NCBI RefSeq assembly: GCF_000005505.3
Contig: NC_016135.3
Span: 26,560,758-26,624,757, forward strand
From: Brachypodium distachyon
Taxonomy: Eukaryota; Streptophyta; Magnoliopsida; Poales; Poaceae
Direction: 5' to 3'
DNA: 64,000 nt
The translations under genes and the position numbers were made by a program. Below the pieces are notes generated by a model that ran no database searches, was not told where the DNA came from, and worked only from the letters and a program-made list of their open reading frames with translations. Positions 1-22,854 of the stretch are shown piece by piece (the stretch's first letter is position 1; every line of letters begins with the position of its first letter).

Positions 1-658
1 AAATTCATTGATATTGCCAATTGAGACACATAAACGTTTCTGGATTGCGGTGTGAGCCTTGATTATCTGCGGCAAGGTTTTTTTTTAGTTTAACTAGCAA
101 AGTGCCTGCTTCGCTCCGCTCTGCTCGAACAAATTTTTTTTTCTTGATCATGATGCCTTGCCCGTGGCAATGCCCATGTGCTGGTACAGCCGCTGCGGTC
201 TGCTCCGCTTCGCTCGTTTAGGATCACAGTGTCTTCAAAGATATGCGAGTTCACAGAGATAAGGTGGATTCTGGATGTTGCCATGAGCAAGAAGATTGAG
301 AATTTGCAATTGCAGGAGATGGATATAGATGGGACTATATCTTGGAGTTACTGTTCCTGATTCTGGGGCAGCTACAGAATAATAGGGCAATGCATTTTGC
401 GGGCAAAAAAAATGAAGGATAGTGAGGTAAACGACCCCTTCTCTTTCTCTAATCAACAATGTTTGCTCCTAGGTACATCACGTAATAAAGATATCTCAAC
501 GAAGAGTTTAAGCAAGAATTTTATAGAGAATGGATATATTCAAACTCTCATTTCATATGTAATTCCTGTAGCAGTCCCTATATCCATCTATGAATTACTC
601 ACCCTTGCATGTGCATTAGTTTTTACCATTCTGATAGAAGAAAACCGAAGAATATTAT
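1..658. other. intergenic, unassigned
   Basis: AT-rich sequence at the left edge with scattered short ORFs on both strands. None has recognisable protein similarity or a convincing exon structure. It could be the 3' flank of a gene outside the window, since a few short stretches around 270-360 look exon-like, but I cannot support a gene. Confidence 0.4.
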
Positions 659-660
659 TA

Positions 661-773
661 CTCCCTTCGATCCATATTAATTGTCTCAATTTTGTCCAAA
701 TATAGATGTATTTATGCCTAAAAAGCGTATATATACATGTAATATTTCGACAACTAATATGGATCTGAGAGAG
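661..773. mobile_element. Stowaway-type MITE
   Basis: A 113-bp element with imperfect terminal inverted repeats. The left end reads CTCCCTTCGATCCATATTAA and the right end is the near complement, ending GGATCTGAGAGAG. A TA dinucleotide sits immediately outside both ends (659-660 and 774-775), as expected for Tc1/mariner-derived Stowaway elements. It has no coding capacity. Confidence 0.85.
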
Positions 774-775
774 TA

Positions 776-2948
776 CTTGCTTCTGTTCCAAGCCAACAAA
801 AAAAAGGACATCATGCTTTTTGTGTGTGTAAATCCGGAGCTACACCATTATGCACAGAGAATACTCACCTTATAAATAGGCCCTCTAAACAGGAGTCTAT
901 ATGCATGCACTGAAATTTCTATCGGATCAGATCAAGGTCCTGGACATAGTTGCAGTAAATCAGTTGAAATAATCGTAAGAAAACGCTTTGGGATAGAGGA
1001 TTATATGTTCAGCAAACTCCCACTAGGTTTTAGGCTTCACCAAACTCCCAACAGGTTGGGCAAACAGCAGGCTACGTAAACAGCAGGTTCAGTTTCAGGA
1101 AAGCAAGCCGTGTGGTCGACGTCACATGGAGGCAGTCGCGAGGTCGTCGTTGACTGGAGGCACCGCCGTGCGGGGGCATCTCCATGGCCGTCCGGCCGCC
1201 AATGCGTGGGGCCCGCACCGCCGGGACACCGTTCCATGCAGGCACCGCCTTGGCTGCCGCGTCTTCCTCCAACGATGGCCACTTTCCCCTCTGGTCTCCT
1301 ATGCTGCAGCACGTAGTGGCGACGGAAGGGAGGCGGTGCGGGAGGAGGCCAGCAGGCGGCGGCAGCCGAGGCACGCGGTGTGGAGGCGGATGGGGATGCG
1401 GCTGAGGAGGATTCGGGGGACGGATCGGGGCAGGACTGCAGGAGGCAGCGGCGACCTAGAGGAAGACGAAGGGAGAAGACGCGACGGGGAGGCCGAGGGA
1501 TTGGGGCCAGCGGGTCGGGCGGACGGAAAAAACGGATGGAAACGCGTCGGGCGAGGGAGTTTGACAGGCGACGAAAACGCGTTGTGAAAGGAACGGTTCG
1601 TATTTTTTAGATAGGTATAAAAGACCTTAGAGCTTGTGGTAATTACCCTGAAATCTTTTGTTCATGCACTAAATGAATTTCAATTTGAAATGACTTTTGC
1701 TCACATGGCTTCTCCAGATGTTGTACCAAGGACAGTTTTGTTTTCCTTTTCTTTTCTTTTTTTGATAATGTACCAACTACCAAGGACAGTTAGTATTACC
1801 ACCATGCAAACTAAATGATTCTGCTAATTTTACATTAAAAAGGGAACAGATTTGCAATCTTAGGTTTGGTTTACTTGGTTGTAGTCACTGATTTGACACC
1901 TGCTTTTCTGCGTGTCCAGGTGTAAATGATTCTTCTTCGGGGCTGTGTGCTCTGATAAGCTCAGAGCTGCGGCTGCTTAAGTGAGGTTCATTAGCTGAGA
2001 AGATGTCTGGTAACTCAAGATAGCGAGGTTGACATTATGATGGCAGCAACCTCGATCGTTTTCGTTGAGGCACGGCAGCCAATTTCTCCCGATTCTACAT
2101 TGTTAAAGAACAAACCGATTTGGCAGCAGTTCTTCAGCCCTTCTGATTTTGAACCCCATATCTATACAAAAATTTATACGGAGTATTAGAAAAATGCTTG
2201 TGCCACACCCATCAATTTCTTTAGCCATTTTTTTCCGGTTTTGTGTACCTTGTCTCCGAGGAATGTTTCTGAAACAAAATGGTTTCATGCAAAATGTAGT
2301 GTACTACCTCCGCCTAGGCCTGCGGCTAGATTATGCTCTCTCGGGGCAAGCATTCTCCAGGGGCAGAATATCATCCATGTCGACAGTACAAATCCACCAA
2401 TTCTCTGCATAAATCTTTGGCTTGTTCGCTACTCGAGTCAGTTTAAACCTTGTTGTGAATTTGTACTCCCTCCGATCCTAAATTGTTGTCGTTGTTTTAG
2501 TTACATTCTAAAGAGTAATTATTTTGTAATAGGACGCAGAAAAATAGTCTCAGGAGTAGGAAAAAGTTTGTTAAACGTAACACTTTATCAAATCCATAGC
2601 GTTACCACATAAAGACGAAAGTGGGCAAAATTTACTAAAAAGAAGATGCTCTCAAACACAAATATGGTCTACTGTCGACACCTGCTGTTCTAATGGAAAT
2701 TTCTGATTGGTAATATACAACAACTAACAGGGGCCTACTAAGTATGAACAACCATATGAAGGGATGTACACACCCCATTGATCTTGCAACAGAACGTCAA
2801 ACCTTTCTCCCGATAAAAGAGGGAACAGGTTCGACAGGCAGCCTAGTGCTCATAACAAGGAGATCACAGCTGGAAAGAAGAAAGAAAAACAAAAACTTGT
2901 CCTCTAGGCATGTACAACTTGGGTGGAAAAAATACATGATGGCTTGAA
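776..2948. other. intergenic: GC-rich patch and MITE fragment
   Basis: Contains a GC-rich block (about 1100-1600) with overlapping open frames in both directions. Their arginine/glycine-rich composition reflects base composition, and no family is recognisable. Around 2465 a Stowaway-like terminus (CTCCCTCCGATCC) appears without a matching partner end, so it is a truncated MITE. The last few hundred bases are probably the 3'UTR of the minus-strand kinase gene that ends at 2949. Confidence 0.45.
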
Positions 2949-14127
<11,179 letters not shown>

Positions 14128-15540
14128 CTTCGCGTCCCTCTCCCTCCGAGATTCAAGCCGGCCGGCAGGCCGTGGCGCCGCCGGCTGCGGCGAGGGCGGG
14201 CGGATCGGCTATCGGTCACTAGCGCAGAATACGCTCCTCCCACGAGCTCGCCATTTAGGTTTAGGGTTTGGGGTGGGAAGGGAATTGCAGGTTCGGAGAA
14301 GGAGGGGGGAGCAGGAACCAGGGAGAAGGAAGACGAAGGCGACGAGGAGAGCAGCGGAGCCAGGCAGGGGCTTCTCCGTAATTTTCTTTTCTTTTTCCTG
14401 TTTTTTGTCATGCGTAGGAAAATAAAGGAAATGGGAGGCCGGGCTTTATATACTGGAGGCGGTGTGCCGTGTGGCCCGTGTGTACTTTACGAGTGTGAGG
14501 AAGCCAGCCAGGATACTGGAAGGATAACGGGGCGGCTTCACTGTCAATTAGCTGGCCTCAACTAGGTTGTGCGAGTTCCGTGCATCATCCGGGGCCCGGT
14601 CCCTTTTCCGGGTCTCCATTTGTGAAGGGGATAAAATGTGACAAGTTGTTGTCTGATCCTGCTGTGCCTTGCTATGTTTCCTCCTCTCCTTTTCTTCTTC
14701 TCTTTTCTCCCGTCAGTTCTTCTCTTTTCTCCTGGCTTTTCAATTTGAGGACTTCTTAGGGATAGCTCTGTTTATTCAACATCTCTTCTCTTTTCTCCAG
14801 TCTTTTTCATTTGAGGATTTCTTAGGGATGGCTCTCTTTACTCAACATTTCTTCTCTTTTCTCCGGTCTCTTTCGTTGGAGTTCTTAGGGTTGGATATGA
14901 TTTTTTGTGCTCTTCACTCAGTCGACTATTATTAATAGGTTTTTTATTCTTTTGGTATTCTCACAAGAAAAATGAACGATTGTTCTCATTCTACCATCCA
15001 ATGTTCCTTTTACCTTTTTCACGAAATGTACAAGTAGAGCAAAGTAGGAACGAACTAGCTAGCGGTGCCAAGGCGACCAAATAGGGCCATGTCCGAATCG
15101 AAAGAAGAATATCAAGGGGGAATCTAGGTTGTACGGATACAATCCTACACTGCTTGGTCATCGAAAATTATACGCCATATATTATACTTTAGACGGAGGA
15201 AATATTGTATTTATAATTGTATTTTGTTTAGCAACTGCAAATTATACGTCATTTTTTTAACCACTTTTTTTGAGGAATTCTTTTTTGAGCATTTTTCTTT
15301 TAGGAATTTTTTGAACCACTTTTGTTTGGACACGTTCTTGAACTAGTACTTGGTGACAAAGTTACAGGGAAAGCGTCAAGAGCGGTAAAACCGCAAAAGC
15401 AACAGTGCTTGAAGCGGTAGTGAAAGTAACTTGTGAGCTTCAATCTCCACCGTATGATGCGATACCGCTTCGCCACTTGTTAACTGAAGATAGCAACACT
15501 AGAACAGTAGAACTCGACAGTGCTTCAAAGATTATAGGCT
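14128..15540. other. MAP3K epsilon leader/promoter and repeat-bearing intergenic
   Basis: The first few hundred bases are GC-rich (14130-14380) and read as the 5'UTR and promoter of the minus-strand kinase gene. Beyond this is a CT-rich tandem repeat (separate entry) and AT-rich DNA with a probable MITE end near 15190 (AGACGGAGGAAATATTG). No gene could be supported. Confidence 0.45.
14717..14905. repeat. 66-bp CT-rich tandem repeat, about 3 copies
   Basis: Each unit starts with TCTTCTCTTTTCTCC and continues through a TTTGAGGA..TTCTTAGGGAT block to ACTCAACAT or TATTCAACAT. Unit starts near 14717, 14783 and 14849 give a constant 66-bp period. Copies differ by scattered substitutions and the last is truncated. 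Confidence 0.8.
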
Positions 15541-17244
15541 GACACCCCCACCGCTTCCCGAGGTGGCCGCCGCCGCCCCCGACTCAACTACCGACGCTGC
15601 GTCCCCGAGATCCAATCCGCCGCCGCCGCCATCCTCGACCTCAAGCTGGGGCACTTCCTCTCCGGCTTCTCCTCCGACCCAGGTGATCCCCCCCCTCCCC
15701 CCCCCCCCCCTAAAGTTACTTTCACTAAAATCTCGAAATTCCCGGCCAATCCCCACCGGTAATGGTGGAACCGAACAAGGCCCAAGTGTTGTACATATGG
15801 GAATTGATGGCCCAGAAGGAGCTCGATTAGTTGATAGAAAAATTCTTTGTAAACCTGATGGTAATTCTTTGCGGAAAAATAACCTGATGGTAATTCTGAT
15901 GGAGCCTCTGATGACTGTAAATCATTTTACAAAGAATGTCTTGTTCTTGCAAATCATTAGCATGGCAATGCATATCTTTTTGTTATGGTCTTCCTAAAAT
16001 TGGTGATATGGACATGCTCCATCTTCTTTCTTTTGTAGTCATCAGCATGTCAACAATTCCCTGTTGACAAGTTTCAGTATGTGGTAGGCGTGTTTCTGAG
16101 TCGATGGCAGGTTTATCAGCTGGGTACTGGATTAAGATGTTGTGTGTAACTGGATCGGGTGTTGCTACTGTATGTTGTACTGCTGTCTGTAAGACCTGGT
16201 AGTTTGATGTGTGTTGCTTGGCTGATGCTTTTAGCTTCAGACCTCGGAGTTTTATTGACCTTAAACAGCAGCAGTTGTTTGGCCTGGGTGTTTGCTTGCT
16301 CGATGCACTACTCTTTATGCATTTCTTGTGTGCTATTCTATAGTAGTGTGTTGTAGTATGGATTAACTGTGTATATCCTGAGAGCTGGATTTATCAATGC
16401 TCTTTTACCAGTTAATTGACATGGAGGTCTCTTCTTTATTAGTTTGCAGATTTGCAAGGCAGTACTATGTAATTTTACTAGCAACGCTCTTAATTTTCAC
16501 TGCTTATGTTTTTCTTGCTTTTCTAGTTAATTTCAGAACAAGCTACTACTTCCGCACCGGCGGCGGCGGTGACGGCTACAACTTCAGCACAGTACTAAGG
16601 TAGTTCTTGTAACCCCACCAAGCATGTATATGTATTTTTGCACAAAGAATACAATGCATCCTTGTACTCTCCCTTGTTCCGTTTTGTATCAATTTGTGTA
16701 TGTGTGTGCGCTTGCTGCATTGCAAGGGCAGTGTTAAATTTTGTGACCATGTGTCTTTCCTTGCTCTCCTGTGTGAGGCTGTGACTCTGTCTCATGTGTA
16801 CAATGTACATTGAAGACTTGGCACTGGGAGGCTAGAGGACAGTGGTGTGCACTTCAGTTAACACTGCATTGGCTTCTTTAGTTCTTATTCCTTTGGAAGG
16901 GGCAGAATTATGGATCTGTGTATTCTTTTTTGCCACTGCACATTGTGTTTTTAGTGTTTTCTCAATTGCTCACCTGTCCTGTTTTGTAGGCAACGGCTAC
17001 AGCACTGGCATCCTCTCCTGGACTGTTTGTGCTGCCCTTCCTCTCCGGCTCCTTATCCAACCCCTCCCTCGCCAAGCACGCAAAGGTGCCCCCGCCCCCT
17101 CTCTCAAGCATATTGTTTCCATTTTCTGTTGTGCAGATTGTTTCCATTTTCTGTATCAAAATCTACTGTCTAACCACATTAAAAAAATGCATCAATTCGA
17201 TACAGTTTTGTAATTGCTTTATATATTGCTTGTGCATGTGAAGT
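15541..17244 (+). other. unassigned exon-like pieces
   Basis: Three GC-richer plus-strand segments look coding and are bounded by plausible splice sites. The first (about 15550-15680) is open in more than one frame; one frame reads LDLKLGHFLSGFSSDPG. The second (about 16530-16602) reads FRTGGGGDGYNFSTVL. The third (about 16989-17093) reads TALASSPGLFVLPFLSG. I recognise no family and could not join them into one open frame. A poly-C run (about 15690-15711) sits after the first and may carry length errors. They could belong to one poorly conserved gene that also includes the ORF at 17245, or to a decayed gene. Confidence 0.3.
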
Positions 17245-17559
17245 ATGGCTGACGAATGGAGTGATGAAGACACTAAGACTGCCGAAGTTATGATGGAACA
17301 GATCACAAGGATAGGTGACATTGCTGAGAGGTGTCAAAAATCATTCGAGTCATTCATAAAAACCGATGATGCCGCCTCAGTACCTACTGTTATGAACGCC
17401 GTCCTTGCTTGTGGGGCAAAAGAAGGTAGCGATGAGCACTTCATTGCTACCGAGCTGTTCGTGAAGAGAACGCAACAGGAGATATTTCTCCATACGGGTG
17501 AAGCTTCTGGGTTTGGGTGGCTCCGTAGGAAGTACCGCAGCAAGTATGGGCACCAGTAG
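17245..17559 (+). CDS. Myb/SANT-like protein C-terminal fragment (hypothetical)
   Basis: A 104-aa open frame with a good ATG context. The acidic, helical first half is followed by a C-terminal block (ATELFVKRTQQEIFL, then GWLRRKYRSKYG). This resembles the tail of plant Myb/SANT-like proteins related to the L10-interacting MYB and Harbinger ORF1 families, which commonly end in a W-L-x-R-K-Y motif. The N-terminal Myb/SANT domain is absent, so it is either a truncated relic or the last exon of the exon-like pieces upstream. The assignment rests on motif memory only, so function is not claimed. Confidence 0.35.
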   Translation: MADEWSDEDTKTAEVMMEQITRIGDIAERCQKSFESFIKTDDAASVPTVMNAVLACGAKEGSDEHFIATELFVKRTQQEIFLHTGEASGFGWLRRKYRSKYGHQ

Positions 17560-17872
17560 CTACTATGTCTGCTGTTGAAATAACTAGATGTGCTGTAGTT
17601 TCATTTTGAACAATGTTTATCTGTTTGAATTGTAATGACAAGTGTCAACAATATATATATATATATCAATGCATCATGTTTTCTCTAGTCATCCGCGGTG
17701 ATATTCATTGCTGCTTATGTCTAATTATAGACCGGGTACATAGAGTTGGGATCCGGTACGGTGTTCAACTATCTATATCATTCATTCTCCATTGATTGAT
17801 TAGTACTAGGAGTAGGTAGGATTCACCAAATGGCACGAAGAGGCCGGCGATCATCGTTGATTAGCTAGCTAG

Positions 17873-18399
17873 CTACATGATGGAGCAGGGGTCCTGCTGG
17901 TAAACCACGCCGCACTGCTCGTACGGCGCCGGCGGCGGCACGTGGTGCACGGGCCATGGCGGCGGTGGCACGTGGTGCACGTACACTGTCACCGGCGGCT
18001 CAGGCGCCCTCTTCTCCGCCGCGGCTGCCAGATGCTGCTTCTGATCGGGCTTCTTCTCACCCGGCTTGGAGTTGGACAACGGCGGCGGCGGTGCCGGAGG
18101 CCCGATGGTGACGACGTCGGCACGCTTCCCGGCTTTCCGCCGCGTGGCCACCACCACGTCCACGGGGTCCACGGCTCCCGTCACCGTCATCGTGCCCTTC
18201 TCCGAGTCGATCTCGATCTTGTCCACCCCTGATCCACAAGCAAGAATGGCATGGTATGAGAAGAAGAAATGGGTTTCATTCATTGTCAGCTGGATGGATC
18301 CATCAATGTACTACCTTGGAGGCTGGAGACGGCCAGCAGGACCTTGCGCTTGCACTTGGCGCAGGAGGTGTCCACCTTGAGCACCGTCCTCTTCGACAT
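17873..18399 (-). CDS. heavy metal-associated isoprenylated plant protein (HIPP)
   Basis: Two exons, 18399-18315 and 18228-17873, join in frame to 146 codons. Exon 1 encodes MSKRTVLKVDTSCAKCKRKV, a ferredoxin-like HMA domain with the metal-binding pair C-x-x-C (SCAKC). Exon 2 completes the domain (VDKIEIDSEKGTMTVTG) and continues into a proline- and histidine-rich linker (VHHVPPPPWPVHHVPPP). The C-terminus is CSIM, a CaaX box predicted to be farnesylated because X is Met. This layout defines the plant HIPP family, implicated in metal binding, stress response and membrane or nuclear partner interactions. The repeated VHHVPPP could add metal ligands. The start is the only ATG upstream of the HMA domain in frame. 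Confidence 0.9.
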
Positions 18400-19556
18400 G
18401 GACGCCTGAAAGCTGAAAGCTCAGGCAGCTCTAGCTCGATGTTTGTGCTCCCTTAAGGTGCTACGGATTATAATAGTTATAAGTATCCCCGGCAGTCGTT
18501 TGGGGTTCAGGTGGTTAGGGACCCCGATGTGGTTGTTCAACTCCCCGAATGGCAAGTCCAATCGTCCGAGATTCTAGACGCGTTTCACTTTGGTGAAATT
18601 TTCCGGCCGAAAGTATCGCAAGGACCACGGCTAGGATTTGTTGAAATAATCTCACTATAGCATGCAAGAGTAGCAGCCAAGTTTCCTAGGCTGATGAGCA
18701 GTTCTCAAGTTTCCTAGGTATCAAACTACCCCCCAGTGTACAGTGTACTACTACTATGCCAAGCCCAGTTGAACTTGAAGCTAGCCTGCGTCTGTGTGTG
18801 CTAGGCGGCAATGAGTCATGCTGTCTATGGTGCTGGCCAACCGGATTCCTAACTGTTTTGTTACCGTGGTACGTACAAGTACTAAATATGCAGTCTTCCT
18901 GTCCTTTTTGTCTATGCCTGGTCGCTGGGTGTTGGAACTACTTTAACCAATCCATGACTTCATGGTTTGTTGTCGTTGTTGTTATTAACACTACAGCCTT
19001 GATTGCTGATGCATTCTAGAATTTCAGATGCTAGATAATAAAATCAAGCGGGGTCGTAAACACATTCCCGATCAGGTTAGCTCATCTAGAATCAGGGATC
19101 CAGGGTGTATAAAAACGACCATGCTGTCCAGAAAAATAATAATTAAGAAACTAAGACTGGAGAAGCAAACACAATTCCCGAATTCAGAAGGGGCAGATGC
19201 CAATTTCACTGAACACTGCTGCACCGGAGAAATTAGATGAAGGAGGCTGATGGCATGGGTATATAAAGGCAAACTTTAGCCCTCATTACCACTGCAAGTA
19301 TTACAAATGTGGTTACCGCCATAAGTATTCTGTAATACATCTCGATGTTTTCTTAAATTTTCTGATGCGACAAGCCACCTGTATGTACGCTGTACTCGTA
19401 AAGCTACAAACACACAACAACGACCACTTCACTGCACTTTTTTCCCAACCAAAGGGAAGAGTTCCTCAACATTGGAGCCGTACTTCCGAAGTTACAACAA
19501 CCGCAAGAAACAACAGGGAGCAATCTTCCACTCCTGAGGATTGAAAAAGGAGCTCC
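18400..19556. other. intergenic
   Basis: HIPP promoter side followed by AT-rich DNA. Short plus-strand ORFs (for example 18756-19019) show no coding signature that I recognise. The interval from about 19270 is likely the IPK1 3'UTR and terminator region. Confidence 0.4.
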
Positions 19557-22520
19557 TCAATGTTGTGGCTGAACTTTTGTGCTATCAGTGCTGCCACCCC
19601 CCTTTGAAGAATCACATGCAATTCGCCCAACCTCCCCATGTTTAGTGTAGAAATTGACTATCTTTTGGTCCAATTTGAAATAATGTACCATCTTATCCAG
19701 AGGTTTCACATCCAGATCAACAAAATTCGCCTGCAAATGGAATATGCAATTCAATGTCATTCACGTAGAAACACAGGTTGCATGAAGAACAAACTCATAA
19801 CCAGAATAAATTGTTCAACAATGAACTAAACAACTACTTGAGTTGCTAAGAAGATGGGAGTAACAGGAAAACATTTCACAGTAACATACCTTGTAATCAT
19901 AGATCCGGTTCACTGACTCAAGAAATACTGAATCATACTCGGAATCTGTTTTTTCACACTCTCTTGGCTGAAAGCTCATCATTAGGCTACAGTCCTTTGC
20001 AGTAGCAGAAATAAGGAAGTCCCTGATAATCTTACAGCTCTTGTCCAAAGAAAGAGAATGCAACACTGCGTACTTGCGCAAGAGCTCAGCATCACTTATA
20101 TTTTTGCAGACCAAACAAGGCTGAGAAGTGATATTGTAATACAGATGAATTGCCCCTTCGATGTCATGATCATCCAGTTTTTGAGTGGCCAAAAGTTTAT
20201 CCAATACTCCAGATTTATATATTGCCTCTGACAGGAGCTCAATAAAGTCAGAAAGCTGAAGACCACTAACCTTGCTCAGATCTTCAAGACACTTTTCTGT
20301 TTCATTAGGATGGACCTTATCTGCACCACCTCCCATGCCACCAAAAACTAAGGAGCCATTCACAAAAATCCTGAAATTGTTCTGAGGAGTCGAGAAAAAT
20401 GACTTGATGGCCGTGTGTATTCTTTCTTTTGATCCAGAAAATAGATCAAGAGGATCATACTCACTTGTCTTCGATACCTGAAATTTGTTTAAAAATATGT
20501 TTGAAATCAACCTGGTTTCAAAAACCAATAGATATATAACAGTACTACAAGAGTGTTATCTCTGAATGTCAAAATAAGACTGCTTTGTTGTCTTTCAGTG
20601 AGCAAAGAGTAGTCGTAGATTCCATATTCAAGCATAGCTAAAATTAGGATGCAGTCTGGTGTTCAAGATTGACATACCTCCCCCTGATGAAATTTGAGGT
20701 GTTGATGCATCTTATATCGTGTTACTTGTTTTTTAATAGAGTTTTCCTTTGATATATATTCTGACGATGGAAGAAACCCACATTTGGCCTGGAAAGCGAA
20801 GTGTGTCAGTTGAAAATACATGACAAAATAAATAGGAAAAAAAGGAAGGCCAGAATGTACCTTTATCTCCACAGCGATGCAACTGCTACCTCTAGATTTT
20901 CCTGTGAAGCAAATACAAATTTAGATGCAAGAAACCTAGCACAGAATTTCTAATAGCATAAAACTAATGTAAAGAATTATCAAATCATTTATCATGATAC
21001 AGTGACCATTTCTGGACCAGCTACTCTTTCTGAACAGGAACCAAAGCTTTTGCAGTCAAACTAGACATAATGCAGCGTATATCACAATCTGTAAAATCCA
21101 AGACATTTCACTTTCTATCTTCTGATTAATGGAGCAGGCAAATATCTAGTAGAGTTTCAAAGAACGTGTGGCCTTGGCATAAAACAGTACAGTTTTCTTG
21201 GAGAAAACTTGGCTAGGCACCTATTTTGATCCTATCCATCTGGCTTTAGCAACTAACATTATAATACCTAAACCACGATGAACTGCAAACTTTTTTGTGA
21301 GAGATATGAATCGAGAACTTCACAAAGAAGCTCAACGTACATAATATAGGTAAAATAAAAAACTAAGTAGTAACAGTCATGCTGAAAATGTTCCATTAAA
21401 ACTTCAGTGCATAAATTATGCTCAGAAGAGACAGGATGCAGTGAAGAAATAAGATCAAGCTGCCAAAACTTACCAGAAAACAAGGAGTGGTCGGATATTA
21501 GTAGAGCAGAATCAGCGCTAGTATCAATTGCACTTGCATTCACTCGCCAAGTAGGACGGGCACTGAGCACATTCTTTCCAACGATCTCCAAGAAATCCTT
21601 AGACACACGGACACGAACCTGCAGTATGAAAAGATGACACTGTTATCAATAGTTGAGCATATCCAAAGAATTATGCCAATATTAAGAGGCAGTACTTCTA
21701 GAAAAAAAGTTTCAGATTGTTGTTTCTAACAAAAAGATCACTATAACAAACATAATTGAGTTGAATATAGCCGTACCCCACCATCAACGTGATTGGCACC
21801 GAGATGTTGGCTCATGACGTGTACTGCATAGGCTTGTGGCAACAAATCCTGTTTAACAGACTCAACCAATTCTGGTATCTCTCCCCACAGAAGTTGCTCA
21901 AAACTTGAGAAGACTACACAATTTGGTGCTGGTTGTGCCTTGTCATTTAGGATCTTCTTGGCCCGCAGTACCTTGCCAAGCTGTAAGCAAACCAAAAGGA
22001 GATCAACAGAGTACATTTCCTCTAGACTTGTCATACCAAGGAAAAACATGTGTCCGAAAGCAAAATGCAAAATAATGGGAACGAAATACAGAGGGTGTAT
22101 GTTGCCTGGTTAGAAATGGCTAAAAGACTGGAAGTGACAAATACACCTAACCCCAGCTCTCATGTTTGAAGAATTCAGCGGAACAGGATGCCCAAACAGG
22201 CTGTAACTGTATTTGGTAGACAACCTATACATAATTTCAACATATACATAACTTAGCATCTCTGGTTCTAAAGCCATCACTTCCCGAATAGGGACACCAG
22301 ATCTAGGCTGGTACAACCGCATCCGTGCAGCACACATCAAGTCCACAAACTGACAGCAGTACATGAAAGCTAAGCACCACATTAACACAAGAGGAAGAAC
22401 CCACGACTCGGAGCATACCATGGAAGGGGATGAGCCAGTGTAGCTGAGGATAAGATTCGCCGCGCCCTCTCCTTTGTAGACCCAGTCCTCGGCATCTCCC
22501 GCTTGCAGAACCGCCTCCAT
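19557..22520 (-). CDS. IPK1: inositol-pentakisphosphate 2-kinase (IPK1)
   Basis: Phosphorylates the 2-position of inositol 1,3,4,5,6-pentakisphosphate to make phytic acid (InsP6), the last step of phytate synthesis. Seven coding exons join in frame to 454 residues, close to the plant family length: 22520-22419, 21980-21777, 21618-21474, 20901-20861, 20788-20678, 20477-19890, 19730-19557. The N-terminal lobe has WVYKGEGAANLILSY and GANHVDGG. The signature EIKAKCGFLP spans the junction of exons 4 and 5 (about 162-171), YDPLDLFSGSKERI follows in exon 6, and ATAKDCSLMMSF is near the end of that exon. All expected family motifs are present. A leader intron (22534-22854) separates the ATG exon from a noncoding first exon. 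Intron 1 (21981-22418) contains a coding-like, in-frame segment described separately. The promoter is shared with, and duplicated along with, the neighbouring HIT4-like gene. Confidence 0.95.
22152..22349 (-). other. coding-like, in-frame segment inside IPK1 intron 1
   Basis: On the IPK1 strand, an AG acceptor (TGTCAG) at 22352-22350 precedes 198 bp open in phase 0 with strongly protein-like composition. Examples are CAARMRLYQPRSGVPIREV, then YVEIMYRLSTKYSYSLFGHP. A GT donor (GTTAGG) follows. IPK1 exon 1 ends in phase 0, so inclusion would add 66 residues without a frameshift. The conserved IPK1 sequence reads straight from exon 1 to exon 2 without it. I do not recognise the peptide; it may be a captured exon or a cassette exon. 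Confidence 0.45.
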
Positions 22521-22533
22521 CTCCGCCCAGAAT

Positions 22534-22854
22534 CTGCAGCCATTACGACGAGATTACTCGAGCGGATCGAATCGAACCGAGGAACTCAACAGTAATCGGG
22601 AAAGCACAAGCAAAAGGGTTCATCAGAAACGGGAAGGAAACAGGTGAATGCATCTGGCAAGGGGCCAGCCAACTGGTTATCTCCGCTTGCTGTAGCGCGA
22701 CACCAAAACCCCACGCCCGAAAAACAAAATCACCGCGATCGAGCTTCTCTCGCTGGTTCGGTGCCGCATTCCATCGAGCAGATGGCGGGTGGCTGCAGCG
22801 GAGCGAACGAGTCGAGTAGAGTAGAGTCGATGCGCGGCGTGAGTGCTTGCTTAC
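22534..22854 (-). other. IPK1: IPK1 5'UTR intron
   Basis: Donor GTAAGC (22854 downward, after CTCCTCCG) and acceptor CTGCAG (22536-22534) lie 13 bases upstream of the IPK1 ATG. The donor context is preserved in the duplicated copy at about 31305, which supports it as a functional leader intron. Confidence 0.65.

Noticed and set aside
1037..1612. Several 70-150 aa ORFs in both directions
   Set aside because: They overlap each other in a GC-rich block, are arginine/glycine-rich, and have no recognisable domains or splice context.
22110..22520. 136-aa ORF read straight through IPK1 exon 1 into intron 1
   Set aside because: Read-through ignores the GTATGC donor after SSPSM. Known IPK1 sequence continues at exon 2 (LGKVLRAKK). 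Only the splice-bounded 22152-22349 part is kept as a possible cassette.
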